A stretch of DNA of 64,000 nt, taken from assembly GCF_023015865.1 (NCBI RefSeq), contig NZ_JALKBC010000006.1, positions 310,001-374,000 of the forward strand. Direction: 5' to 3'. The DNA is from Arenibacter sp. F26102. GTDB taxonomy: Bacteria > Bacteroidota > Bacteroidia > Flavobacteriales > Flavobacteriaceae. The position numbers were made by a program, and so were the translations under genes. The notes below the pieces were generated by a model that had not been told where the DNA came from, did no database searches, and saw nothing but the letters and a program-made list of their open reading frames with translations. Below are positions 18,090-27,394 of the stretch, piece after piece (the first letter of the stretch is position 1; the number at the start of each line of letters is the position of its first letter).

Positions 18090-18878
18090 TTATAAATTTT
18101 CGGCAATTACTTTGGCGACTTGTTTTCCTTGTTCGGTTTTTCCTAAATCATTATAGTGCACATTGGCAGGTTCTATAAACCATTCCTTGGAATGAGGTTG
18201 GGTAAAGGCATACAGATCGTTAATTTGAATAGACGGATAATTTGCCAAAACCTCTAAAGCTACTTTGTTATATTTTACACTATCTCCAGCAAATCTTCCT
18301 GCAGCCCCTTCCTCTGGAACGGCAGTGGTTGTTGCAAAAATCAACTGTGCTTTTGGATATTCCTTCATAAGATATTTACAAATTTCATGAAGGTTTTCCT
18401 TGTAATTTTCTATACTATTTACTTGCTTTCCGTTTTCCTTATCCAATTTGCCGTGCTTTACATATTTTAGATCATGTAAGCCAATGTTAAAGTGGATAAC
18501 ATCCCAATCGAAATCCCAACCACCTTTTAAATAAGGCTGAAACATGGTCGTTTTCATTTTTTCCATAAATGGAATAAACTTGTTACTCGATTGTCCATTT
18601 TTATGAAACCTAAATACATTAGCTTTTCCATCCAACTCGTTTCTCACAGTTGGGGTGTACCCAATTGAAATGGAATCTCCATAAATTAATACATTAGGCA
18701 ATTTTTTGTTTGGATGAACATACTCAAATGCTTTTCCTTTATTGGCTAATTTATTCCAGGCTTCACGTGCTACTTCTTCATCATATTTACTTCCAAAAAG
18801 GTTTAAGGAAGCACATGAAGACGCCCCCATATAAATGGTAGTGGCTCCTAAATATTTCACAAAATGTCTTCTGTTCAT
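18090..18878 (-). CDS. SGNH/GDSL hydrolase, probable carbohydrate esterase
   Basis: Seen: 262 aa. The start MNRRHFVKYLGATTIYMGASSC combines a twin-arginine-like RRxF with a lipobox Cys, so Tat export as a lipoprotein is plausible. Block I is YGDSISIGYTP with predicted nucleophile Ser69; a middle block reads FNIGLHDLKY; the C-terminal block is EPANVHYNDLG with His241. The Asp usually three residues before that His (DxxH) is Ala238 here, so the triad may use another acid or act as a dyad. Known: SGNH enzymes in PULs often remove O-acetyl groups. Context: first gene after a 252-base gap in PUL A and 2 bases upstream of GH20, so it may begin a sub-transcript. Substrate unknown. Confidence 0.87.
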   Translation of the reverse strand: MNRRHFVKYLGATTIYMGASSCASLNLFGSKYDEEVAREAWNKLANKGKAFEYVHPNKKLPNVLIYGDSISIGYTPTVRNELDGKANVFRFHKNGQSSNKFIPFMEKMKTTMFQPYLKGGWDFDWDVIHFNIGLHDLKYVKHGKLDKENGKQVNSIENYKENLHEICKYLMKEYPKAQLIFATTTAVPEEGAAGRFAGDSVKYNKVALEVLANYPSIQINDLYAFTQPHSKEWFIEPANVHYNDLGKTEQGKQVAKVIAENL

Positions 18879-18898
18879 AAATTGCTTTTATAGTAACA

Positions 18899-18939
18899 GT
18901 TAAGGTCTTAAACAACTTGGCATCCAAGGAGGCCTTAAC
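18899..18939. other. Nested inverted repeat in the SGNH upstream gap
   Basis: Seen: outer arms GTTAAGG (18899-18905) and CCTTAAC (18933-18939) enclose a second hairpin CTTGG-CAT-CCAAG (18916-18928). It lies in the 252-base gap between a sulfatase stop (19131) and the SGNH start (18878), the widest gap within the downstream half of PUL A. It lacks a U-tract, so it may be a processing site, operator or weak terminator rather than a standard terminator. Confidence 0.4.
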
Positions 18940-19130
18940 CTCTTTATCATTTATCTTTCACTCTTAATAGAGGTGTAATTTGCAGCTGAAAAATGTAATA
19001 CTTTTGTACTCCTCATGCTATGGCATTAGAATCTTAGGATGGCTGATCACTTTTTTAGAAAACGGTAAGTATACCTCCTACACTACCAAAACCTGTTTAT
19101 ACTATTTTTTTTTTCATGCTCTTATTAAGA

Positions 19131-20708
19131 CTATAATCCAATTTCCTCTAGTTTTCCCAATTGTGCCCATGAGGGAGCCTCATCGTTTTCCAGCTTTACT
19201 CCTTCGGTACTTCTGCCATCATTAATAATTTTTAGCAAATCCATTTTAAATTCTTTTATAATTTCTGGATGTTCTGCTTGTAAATTATATTTTTCGCCAA
19301 CATCATTTTTAATATTGTACAGCTGAACTGTGGGAAGGGTATCGTAAACTGATTTTTTAATATTGATATTTGGATAACTCCAACCGCCAGAACCCGCACA
19401 AAAGATTGCTTTCCAGTCGCCTTTTCTAAATGCGAATTCACCACGGACAGAATGATGGATTATACTTTCCCGTTTTGGGGCATCGCTGCTTAAATTGGTT
19501 GTTGATAAGTGGCTAAAGCTGTCTTCAGCATAATTATCGGCTAAATCGGCACCCAAAACATCTACAACGGTTGCAAAAAAGTCTGTAGTACAAACTAACT
19601 GATCAGATTTTGAGGGCTTAATTTTATTTTTCCAGGCCATAATATACGGTACGCGGTGTCCGCCTTCAAAAATATCGGACTTAAAACCTCTATAATCGTA
19701 ACTTGGGTTGTGCCCTTTAGATTTTAATTGTTTAAAGTTTGCCGCTGGAGAACAACCGTTATCGCTGGTAAATACGATTAAAGTATTTTCCGAAATTCCG
19801 TTTGCTTCCAAGGCTTTAGTTACTTCACCCACAACCCGATCGACCATAATTACAAAATCGGCATAAGGATTATCCAACTTACTTTTTCCTTGAAATTCTT
19901 TAGTTGGCAGTATTGGTGTATGTGGTGCCGGAAGTGGCATATACACAAAGAACGGCTTCTTTTGATTTGCGTTTTTGTTAATGTAACTTACTGTGCGTTT
20001 TGTAATTTCAGGTAAGGCCTGTTCGTGGGTAAAATCATCCGCCGTTAAGCCTTCACGCCAAGTTCCTTGTCCACTTTTACCTTTGGTAATTCGAGTAGGT
20101 ACACTGGTAGGCAAATCGTTTTCAACCCAAACGTATGGTGGCATATCCAAAGAGCCACAAAAACCATAGCTGTAGTCGAAACCATGGGTGTTTGGTCCGT
20201 TTTTGATAGGTTTGGTAAAATCTACTTCTGGTCTAGCTTTTAGATTGTCGATATCGAGAGAGTCGGTTTGTGTTATGGACCAATCCCAACCCAAATGCCA
20301 TTTTCCTATAAAGGCAGTATTATAGCCATTGTCTTTTAGGAAATCGGCCACTGTAATGCGGTTTGGTTTTATCAAGGATTTGGAATAGCCGCTTACTACA
20401 CCTTGCTTAAGGCGTGTTCTCCAGTTATAGCGTCCTGTTAAAATACTGTATCGTGTTGGTGTACAAACAGCAGAACTGGTGTGTGCATCGGTGTACATTA
20501 CACCATTTAAAGCCAACTCATCAATGAATGGCGTTTGTATTTTAGAGTTATTGTTGTAGATAGACACATCCCCATAGCCCAAATCATCAGCTAGAATATA
20601 AATGATATTAGGTTTGGAGGTTTCCTCGTTTTTATTGCAAGAAACCAGCACCGTAAAAAGCACGGCTAAAATTAGTATTGGATTTCTTAATATTTCGACT
20701 ACTGACAT
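19131..20708 (-). CDS. Family S1 sulfatase (formylglycine type), lipoprotein
   Basis: Seen: 525 aa. Lipoprotein signal ending FTVLVSC (Cys24). Asp pair in ILADDLGYGD, formylglycine motif C-T-P-T-R at Cys82 (SAVCTPTRYSILTGRYNWRT), then GKWHLGWDW, PAPHTPILPTKEF, VFTSDNGCSPA and HHSVRGEFAFRKGDWKAIF. The active-site context and the HHSxxGxFxxRxxxWK segment match the sulfatase at 14762, so these are likely same-subfamily paralogues with different fine specificity. Known: sulfate ester hydrolysis; Thr in place of Ser at the fourth motif position is tolerated. Context: 25 bases downstream of the sulfatase at 20734, followed by a 252-base gap. Confidence 0.93.
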   Translation of the reverse strand: MSVVEILRNPILILAVLFTVLVSCNKNEETSKPNIIYILADDLGYGDVSIYNNNSKIQTPFIDELALNGVMYTDAHTSSAVCTPTRYSILTGRYNWRTRLKQGVVSGYSKSLIKPNRITVADFLKDNGYNTAFIGKWHLGWDWSITQTDSLDIDNLKARPEVDFTKPIKNGPNTHGFDYSYGFCGSLDMPPYVWVENDLPTSVPTRITKGKSGQGTWREGLTADDFTHEQALPEITKRTVSYINKNANQKKPFFVYMPLPAPHTPILPTKEFQGKSKLDNPYADFVIMVDRVVGEVTKALEANGISENTLIVFTSDNGCSPAANFKQLKSKGHNPSYDYRGFKSDIFEGGHRVPYIMAWKNKIKPSKSDQLVCTTDFFATVVDVLGADLADNYAEDSFSHLSTTNLSSDAPKRESIIHHSVRGEFAFRKGDWKAIFCAGSGGWSYPNINIKKSVYDTLPTVQLYNIKNDVGEKYNLQAEHPEIIKEFKMDLLKIINDGRSTEGVKLENDEAPSWAQLGKLEEIGL

Positions 20709-20733
20709 TATTTAAACTTTGTTCTTAAATAGG

Positions 20734-22104
20734 TTAACGAATGTTTTCTTTTAAATCGGCTTCAAATTTTATCATCACTTTATGCAGTTTTTTTACAATT
20801 TTAGGATATTTTGATGCGAGATTAATACTCTCCGAAATATCATCTTTTAGGTTGTAAAGGGCAATTTCCTCGCCTACCACCCTAAGTTTCCAATCACCTT
20901 TTCTCACCGCCTCCAGCGTAGATTCCTTGTAATAAAAGAAACCTTCTTTTTTGTGGGGTGACTTTGCTTTTTCTTCTCCTGAAAGTAATGGCCACATATT
21001 TTTACCGTCAATTTTTTTTTCAGGTAAATCGGCGCCTGTTAAGTAGGCTATGGTTGGTAAAATATCTATTGTTGAAGCTACTTTATCTGTTACGGCACCT
21101 GCTTTGATCCGGCCTTTCCATTGGGCGATCATGGGAACCCGCATTCCGCCTTCGTAGGTTTCAAACTTATGCCCGCGTAAGGGCAAGGCACTACCTCCTT
21201 CACCATTATCCAATTTCCAAGGCCCGTTATCTGAAGTGAAAATGACCAAAGTATTATCATCAACTCCCAATGAAGCCAGTGTATTTAAAATTTCACCCAT
21301 GCTCCAATCTATCTCTTCAATAACATCTCCGTATAAACCTCGTGCACTTTTCCCTTTAAATTCAGGTGAGGCATACAATGGCACATGAGGCATAGTATGG
21401 GCGAGATACAAGAAAAATGGTTTGCTTTTATTCTCTTTAATAAACTTAACGGCTTCTTTGGTGTAGCGCTTTGTTAGCGTAGTCTGGTCTACTGGATACT
21501 CAATAACTTCATCTTGCTGCATTAAGGGCACTTTACGTCCGCGCCATTTTTTCTCACGAAGGCTATCCATGGTCATGCCTTCCCTAAACACGATGTTTTT
21601 TGAAACTTTGGACTTTGGGTTTACAGACATATCGTTACTAAACGGTATCCCATAATACATATCAAAACCTTGTGAAGTAGGCAAATACTGCTCTTGATCT
21701 CCCAAGTGCCATTTACCAATGCACGCCGTAGCATAATCCTTGGTCTTTAACATATCTGCAATGGTTACTTCTTCTTTGGACAAACCTCCAGGCAAATTTG
21801 GCCATAATACCACGGGCACACCGACCCTAGGTGGATAAGAGCCGGTTAAAAGTGCTGCCCGTGAGGGGGAACATACTGGTGAAGCGGCATAAAAATCGGT
21901 AAATTTTATACCGTTTTCAGCCATCTTATCAAGGTTTGGGGTTTTAATTAAGGGCGAACCAAAAACGCCCACGTCCTGATACCCTTGATCGTCCGTAAAG
22001 ACAATTATAATATTTGGTTCGGAATTTTTATTTTGGGCAACCAATGCTGTTTCACAGCTAATAAATGCCGTAATAATAATCACTATTAATTTTATACTTT
22101 GCAT
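20734..22104 (-). CDS. Family S1 sulfatase (formylglycine type)
   Basis: Seen: 456 aa. The N-terminus MQSIKLIVIIITAFISCETALVAQ can be read as a lipoprotein signal (Cys17) or a type I signal cut after VAQ. Asp pair in FTDDQGYQDVG, formylglycine motif at Cys78 (SPVCSPSRAALLTGSYPPRV), GKWHLGDQ, HTMPHVPLYASPEFKGKS, FTSDNGPW and the C-terminal VRKGDWKLRVVGEEIALYNL. The SYPPRVG context is typical of animal-like arylsulfatase/GALNS-type S1 subfamilies. Known: exo-sulfatase activity on terminal sugars is usual. Context: between GH95 (9-base gap) and the sulfatase at 19131 in PUL A. Confidence 0.93.
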   Translation of the reverse strand: MQSIKLIVIIITAFISCETALVAQNKNSEPNIIIVFTDDQGYQDVGVFGSPLIKTPNLDKMAENGIKFTDFYAASPVCSPSRAALLTGSYPPRVGVPVVLWPNLPGGLSKEEVTIADMLKTKDYATACIGKWHLGDQEQYLPTSQGFDMYYGIPFSNDMSVNPKSKVSKNIVFREGMTMDSLREKKWRGRKVPLMQQDEVIEYPVDQTTLTKRYTKEAVKFIKENKSKPFFLYLAHTMPHVPLYASPEFKGKSARGLYGDVIEEIDWSMGEILNTLASLGVDDNTLVIFTSDNGPWKLDNGEGGSALPLRGHKFETYEGGMRVPMIAQWKGRIKAGAVTDKVASTIDILPTIAYLTGADLPEKKIDGKNMWPLLSGEEKAKSPHKKEGFFYYKESTLEAVRKGDWKLRVVGEEIALYNLKDDISESINLASKYPKIVKKLHKVMIKFEADLKENIR

Positions 22105-22113
22105 TGTATTGTT

Positions 22114-24429
22114 CTATTTGTTGTTTAACAAACCGTCAAAATGATAGGTTCTTCCTGCCTCAGTTTCAAATTCAATAATTTTATCATTGTATTTTAAAAT
22201 ACACGGCAGGCCACTTTTTGAAAGTACCGAAACGCCAATCAATTGACCTTTTTCCCAAGAAAAAGACAATTCAAACCCACCTCTGGCTACAATACCTGAA
22301 ACACTTCCTTCTGGCAGGGCCGTAGGTAAGGCCGGCAATAATTCAATTATATCTAAATGGCTTTGCAGAATCATTTCTAAAATACCTGAGGCGCCTCCAA
22401 AATTTCCATCAATTTGAAATGGTGGATGTGCGTCAAACAGGTTGGGGTACGAGCCTCCTCCTTCTTTACCATCTGCTCTTTCGGCAGGACTGAGCAGTTT
22501 ATGCACTAGCTTGTAGGCATGGTCGCCATCTCTAAATCGCGACCAAAAATTAATTTTCCAGGCCAAACTCCAGCCTGTGCCATTATCTCCTCGGTATTCC
22601 AAGGATTGCTTTGCTGCCTTCATTAAATCTGGCGTGTCCTCATAATTAATTTCATTCCCTGGGTGAACCGCCCAAAGATGAGAAACATGACGGTGATGAT
22701 TTTCCGGATCATCCTTGTCTTCCAACCATTCCTGTAATTGTCCATGCTTTCCTATCTGGTTTGGAGCAATTTTAGCTATCATTGACCCCAAGGTTGAAGC
22801 AAATTCCTGATCTGTATTTAATATTTTTGAAGATTCAATAATATTTTTAAACAATGCCCTGATCAACTGATGATCCATGGTAGGGCCTGCAACCAAACCC
22901 CCAATTTCCGGTGAGTTTGATGGTGAACTAATCAAATAACCGGTATTGGGGTCTTCGTATAAAAACTGACTGTAAAACAAGGCCGCACTTCGCATTAAGG
23001 GGTACTTCTCCTGTAAAAAGCCTTTATCTTGGGTGTATAGAAAATGTTCCCAAATGTGGGTGCTTAACCAAGCTGCGCCACCCAACCAAATACCGTGGTG
23101 CGATGCGTTCACCGGAGCTGCACCACGCCAAATATCAATATTGTGGTGTGCAATCCAACCCTCCGCATTATAGTGTGCTTTGGCGACTTTGGCTCCCGTT
23201 ATAGAAAGGTCTTCGATTAAATCGAACAAGGGTTCGTGGCATTCACTTAAATTGTACATTTCTACCGGCCAGTAGTTCATTTCCAAATTAATGTTCGTGG
23301 TATAACTACTAAACCAAGGTGGTGTTAATTTATCGTTCCAAATACCTTGAAGTGTTGCTGGCTTTGATCCTGGGCGACTACTGGAAATGGTTAAATAACG
23401 TGCGTATTCTACATACAAGGCAACCAGTTGCGGATCGTTTTGATCGCTACTGAAATCGGAAATACGTTGATCTGTCGGATTTTTGGATTTTCCATTATCC
23501 CCAAAACTAATGTCAAATCGGTTGTATAAGGATTGATAATCTGCTACATGTTTAGCTTTTACAGCATCGTAACTTAAGTCTAATACTTTGGCCAGTATTT
23601 CAGGTGCTAGTTTTTCAGGCTCCCCGGAAACGTCTTCAAAATCAATATAATTTGTGGCTGCAGTCAAATAAATGGTAGCACTGGAAGCTTCGGTAATTGT
23701 AAGTTTCCCTCCTCCAGTTTTAATGGTACCGTTTGTTTCAACCCTTAGCGTAGCGACCCCTCTTAAAGCGCCATTTTTAACCTTTACTTCCAGGGTTTGA
23801 TTAGCACCATTGGTCTTCACCGCCTTATCTTCATGAATAGCATCTAACCACAAATCGAAATCAAGGGCTTTGGCTTTACTGGAAGTTAAGTTTACAGCAA
23901 TAATATTATCTGGAAAACTGGACAGTACTTCACGTTTATATTCTACACCCTCAACGGTATAGGATACCGAACCAATGGCATTATTTAAATTGAGTTCGCG
24001 CTTATAATTGGAGTAGTTATCATGGTTTTTGAAATCGATATAAATATCGCCAAACGGTTGATAATGCACTTGCTGTAAGGGTTCGCTCATAAACTCTTGC
24101 TGTGCCAATTTCTGGGCCTGCATTTGTTTACCTTGTGAGAGCAATTGCCGTATTTCATTTAAATAATCTCCGGCATCTTCGTTGGAATAATCATGGGGTT
24201 GTCCACGCCAAAGCGTTTCTTCATTAAATTGAATATGCTCTTGTGAAACACCTCCATAGATCATGGCTCCAAGACTACCGTTGCCCACTGGCAAAGCTTC
24301 AGTCCATTTTTCTGCGGGTTCATTGTACTGAAGTTTATACACCTCTTTTTGTTCCACAGCTTCGCTCGGGTTTCCACAGAAGGAAAGCATTAAACCAAGT
24401 AAGAATATGAATGCTATATGTATCTTCAT
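22114..24429 (-). CDS. GH95 alpha-L-fucosidase/galactosidase, lipoprotein
   Basis: Seen: 771 aa from Met 24429 (MKIHIAFIFLLGLMLSFC, lipobox Cys18); the six extra residues up to 24447 lack signal character. The N-terminal domain has ALPVGNGSLGAMIYGG and FNEETLWRGQPHDYS. The helical catalytic domain has TLQGIWNDKLTPPWFSSYTT then NINLEMNYWP (the paired Asn), HHRHVSHLWAVHPG and FQIDGNFGGASG with the predicted catalytic Asp. Known: GH95 is an inverting family, mostly alpha-1,2-L-fucosidases, with some alpha-L-galactosidases. Context: PUL A, 20 bases after the sulfatase stop at 24450; with two GH29 enzymes it makes fucose the most heavily targeted sugar in the locus. Confidence 0.93.
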   Translation of the reverse strand: MKIHIAFIFLLGLMLSFCGNPSEAVEQKEVYKLQYNEPAEKWTEALPVGNGSLGAMIYGGVSQEHIQFNEETLWRGQPHDYSNEDAGDYLNEIRQLLSQGKQMQAQKLAQQEFMSEPLQQVHYQPFGDIYIDFKNHDNYSNYKRELNLNNAIGSVSYTVEGVEYKREVLSSFPDNIIAVNLTSSKAKALDFDLWLDAIHEDKAVKTNGANQTLEVKVKNGALRGVATLRVETNGTIKTGGGKLTITEASSATIYLTAATNYIDFEDVSGEPEKLAPEILAKVLDLSYDAVKAKHVADYQSLYNRFDISFGDNGKSKNPTDQRISDFSSDQNDPQLVALYVEYARYLTISSSRPGSKPATLQGIWNDKLTPPWFSSYTTNINLEMNYWPVEMYNLSECHEPLFDLIEDLSITGAKVAKAHYNAEGWIAHHNIDIWRGAAPVNASHHGIWLGGAAWLSTHIWEHFLYTQDKGFLQEKYPLMRSAALFYSQFLYEDPNTGYLISSPSNSPEIGGLVAGPTMDHQLIRALFKNIIESSKILNTDQEFASTLGSMIAKIAPNQIGKHGQLQEWLEDKDDPENHHRHVSHLWAVHPGNEINYEDTPDLMKAAKQSLEYRGDNGTGWSLAWKINFWSRFRDGDHAYKLVHKLLSPAERADGKEGGGSYPNLFDAHPPFQIDGNFGGASGILEMILQSHLDIIELLPALPTALPEGSVSGIVARGGFELSFSWEKGQLIGVSVLSKSGLPCILKYNDKIIEFETEAGRTYHFDGLLNNK

Positions 24430-24449
24430 TTTATAATATTTTGTCACTA

Positions 24450-25778
24450 CTAATTCTTTGGAGTTGAATAAACATTTTCAGACCAGGCTTCTAATTTTTT
24501 TAGCATGGTTTTAACCAAATCTGGATGCTCGCTTGCTACATTATTGTTTTCACCTAAGTCTTTATTTAAATCATACAATAATGCTTCCGCATCATTATTT
24601 TGCAGAATGAGTTTCCAATCTCCTTGTCGCATAGCTTTTCTTCCTGAATATCCCCAAAACAAATCTCTCTCCGGCAAAGGTTTGCCTTGGAAAAGATTAT
24701 CCTTTATGCTGATTCCATCCAAATCTTCAGGAGTTTCAGCTCCAACAACATCCATAATTGTAGGAAATAGATCCATAGTTAAAATGGTTTCGTCGTTAAC
24801 TTGATTTGGCCGAATGGTTCCTGGGTACCAAGCCATGGCAGAAACACGGTGCCCTCCTTCCCATAAGGTGGATTTGTATCCTCTTAAACCGCCATTGCTA
24901 CCCACTCTACTTGATGCGCCGTTATCTGAACAAAAGAATACCATGGTATTCTCATCAATATTAAGTTCTTTAAGGGTTTTCATCACTTCTCCAATACCTT
25001 CATCCATAACCTCCACCATTTCCTTATAAATGTTGTTAAGCTCTTCCTTGGACTTTTTATTTATTTGATTGGCCTCGTTCTTCCAACCTACATTACGTTC
25101 TGCTGGGGATTTACGCCCTTGAAATGGGCCGTGGGGCGCTTCATGCGGAATGTAAAGTAAAAAAGGTTCGTCTTTATGACGTTTAATAAAATCTACGGAA
25201 TGTTTAGTGATCAAGTCTGTAGAATAGCCTTTTTCGTTTTTAATCTTATCGCCTTCCCACCAATCTTCATAACCTTCCTGATCTATATGTGAATGGTAGT
25301 CCACATTACCGGAAACGTAACCAATATACTCATCGAAACCTTGATTAATGGGGTTAAATTCGGTTTTGTAACCAACGTGCCATTTACCAAACATACCGGT
25401 AACATAACCCGCTCCCTTAATGGCCTCAGCAAACGTTTTTTCGCTAGTGGCCAAACCTTTATCTCTATGGTGCTTAGCTGTTACCACGCCGTCTATACCA
25501 ACACGTTGTTGGTATTTGCCTGTTAAAATTGCCGCTCTTGTTGGGCTACAAACCGGTCCGTTAGCATGAAAATCTGTAAATCTGATACCTTCCAAAGCCA
25601 TTTTATCCAGGTTGGGCGTATTGATCATCGTGCTTCCATAGCATGATAAATCGCCGTACCCCATATCATCGGCCATAATAATGATGATATTTGGTTTTCC
25701 TGCTTTTTGAGCTGAACAACTTAATGTTATCACTGCTAAAAGGAAAGTGCCAAGAAGTCTATTAAATTTTTTGGTCAT
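24450..25778 (-). CDS. Family S1 sulfatase (formylglycine type)
   Basis: Seen: 442 aa. Signal MTKKFNRLLGTFLLAVITLS followed by CSAQ, read as a lipobox (Cys21) or type I site. Asp pair in IMADDMGYGD, formylglycine motif C-S-P-T-R at Cys77 (GPVCSPTRAAILTGKYQQRV), GKWHVGYK, PHEAPHGPFQGRKSP, FFCSDNGASSRVGS and RQGDWKLILQNNDAEALLYD. The KYQQRVGID context is close to but distinct from the GSYPPRVG sulfatase at 20734. Known: sulfate ester hydrolysis in the periplasm or at the surface. Context: 20 bases upstream of GH95 and 15 bases downstream of the sulfatase at 25794, so part of the contiguous PUL A message. Confidence 0.93.
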   Translation of the reverse strand: MTKKFNRLLGTFLLAVITLSCSAQKAGKPNIIIIMADDMGYGDLSCYGSTMINTPNLDKMALEGIRFTDFHANGPVCSPTRAAILTGKYQQRVGIDGVVTAKHHRDKGLATSEKTFAEAIKGAGYVTGMFGKWHVGYKTEFNPINQGFDEYIGYVSGNVDYHSHIDQEGYEDWWEGDKIKNEKGYSTDLITKHSVDFIKRHKDEPFLLYIPHEAPHGPFQGRKSPAERNVGWKNEANQINKKSKEELNNIYKEMVEVMDEGIGEVMKTLKELNIDENTMVFFCSDNGASSRVGSNGGLRGYKSTLWEGGHRVSAMAWYPGTIRPNQVNDETILTMDLFPTIMDVVGAETPEDLDGISIKDNLFQGKPLPERDLFWGYSGRKAMRQGDWKLILQNNDAEALLYDLNKDLGENNNVASEHPDLVKTMLKKLEAWSENVYSTPKN

Positions 25779-25793
25779 AATCTATTTCTTAAA

Positions 25794-27383
25794 TCAACCT
25801 TTCCAATGCTTTTCAATAATTTCCAGTATTTCTGGATTATCGGCATCTGTATCCCCAAGCATTTTACGCTGTTTCAAAATTTCAGCTTTCATTTCGGAAA
25901 TAATATCCTGATATTCCGAATCGGAATATGCATTATGGAGTTCTTTGGGATCCTTTTCCAAATCGAAAAATTCCCAATATTTATCCGGTTGTTCTTCTTT
26001 GGTGTATTCATTTACCTTGAGTCCATTTCCATAATAGAAGGCAAGCTTGTAGCGTTCTCCCCTAATTCCGAAATGGCCTGGGCGATCTTTGCTATGGTCC
26101 CAGTACCTGTAGTAGCCATGCTTACGCCAATCTGCAGGGGTATTTCCTTTTAAATTTTCGCGAAAACTATGCCCTTGCATGGTTTCCGGATACTGTATCC
26201 CGGCATAATCCGCAAACAGGGCCGAGAAATCGGCATTTTCTATGATATCCGCATTTCGTGTCCCGCCGGGAATCTCTTTTGGGTATCTTATGACAAAAGG
26301 CATATGAATGGATTCCTCATAGATCAACCGCTTGTCGAACCAGCCGTGTTCCCCTAAGAAATAACCCTGATCTGCCGTATAAATGACTATGGTGTTTTCC
26401 GCCAATCCAGATTTTTCCAAATAATCCAACAACCTTCCTATATTATCATCTATGGCAGCTCCGCAGCGCATAAAATCCTTTACAAATTTCTGATAGGTCT
26501 TCATTCTTGCCTCATCTGCGCTAAGACCTTCTACCGAGAAAGGCAATTCCGGATAGGCCATATAATCCTTTCTCAATTCCGGATCGGCAGTGGCAGCCAA
26601 ATAGCGCTTTTGTAGGTTGTCTATAGATTGACCTTTGAAGACCCGCCCGGTAGTTTCCGCTCCTTGATCATAAAAAGAATCCGGAACTGGAATTTCCTCA
26701 TCGCGATATAGATGACTAAAACGCTCAGGGTAATCATAGGGTTCGTGTGTCGCCTTAAAATGGCACATGGCCATAAAGGGTTTGGATTTGTCCCTGTTTT
26801 CTATCCACTCCATGGTTTTATCGGCTATGATATCGGTACTGAAACCTTCCACTACTTTACCTCCACCGTAGTAGTCTTCCCAATTGTCCGCTGTTTTCAA
26901 TCTCGGGTTCCAATAATCCCCTTGCCCTGGCAATACGGCATAATAATCAAATCCAGCCGGTTCTTGTTTTAAATGCCATTTTCCGATAACGGAGGTGGCA
27001 TAACCGCCATTTTGCATCTCCTTCGCAATATTATTGTGGTTTGGGGACAAGCCAGCACCCAAAGTGGTAACACCATTAATGTGGCTGTATTGCCCTGTAA
27101 GGATCGTTGCCCTACTTGGGGTACAAATGGAATTGGAGACTAAACAATTCTCCAAAACGCAACCTTCGGCCGCCAACCGCTTTATATTGGGATTATGCAC
27201 ATAGTCCTTAAGAATGCCCCCATAAATCCCCCAAGCCTGGGCGGTATGATCATCGGACATAATAAAAAGAATATTGGGTCTTTCGGCGCTGACCACAGTT
27301 TCTAATTTGGTTTTATCCTTACAACCGGTATTGGCCATAAGCATTACTGCTATTAGAAGTACAAAAAAGCTCTTATTTTTCAT
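25794..27383 (-). CDS. Family S1 sulfatase, possibly GlcNAc-6-sulfatase-like, lipoprotein
   Basis: Seen: 529 aa. Lipoprotein signal ending MANTGC (Cys21). Asp pair in IMSDDHTAQAWG, formylglycine motif at Cys87 (SICTPSRATILTGQYSHING), GKWHLKQEPAGFDYY, CHFKATHEPYDYP, YTADQGYFLGEHGWFDKR and FGIRGERYKLAFYYGNG. The DDHTAQAWG, SHINGV and DQGYFLGEHGWFDKR features are those of sulfatases acting on GlcNAc-6-sulfate and relatives (S1_7/S1_11 region of the family, from memory). Known: such enzymes desulfate mucin or glycosaminoglycan GlcNAc before GH20 can act. Context: PUL A contains two GH20 genes, consistent with that order of attack. Specificity is inference. Confidence 0.92.
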   Translation of the reverse strand: MKNKSFFVLLIAVMLMANTGCKDKTKLETVVSAERPNILFIMSDDHTAQAWGIYGGILKDYVHNPNIKRLAAEGCVLENCLVSNSICTPSRATILTGQYSHINGVTTLGAGLSPNHNNIAKEMQNGGYATSVIGKWHLKQEPAGFDYYAVLPGQGDYWNPRLKTADNWEDYYGGGKVVEGFSTDIIADKTMEWIENRDKSKPFMAMCHFKATHEPYDYPERFSHLYRDEEIPVPDSFYDQGAETTGRVFKGQSIDNLQKRYLAATADPELRKDYMAYPELPFSVEGLSADEARMKTYQKFVKDFMRCGAAIDDNIGRLLDYLEKSGLAENTIVIYTADQGYFLGEHGWFDKRLIYEESIHMPFVIRYPKEIPGGTRNADIIENADFSALFADYAGIQYPETMQGHSFRENLKGNTPADWRKHGYYRYWDHSKDRPGHFGIRGERYKLAFYYGNGLKVNEYTKEEQPDKYWEFFDLEKDPKELHNAYSDSEYQDIISEMKAEILKQRKMLGDTDADNPEILEIIEKHWKG

Positions 27384-27394
27384 GGTGTTTTATT

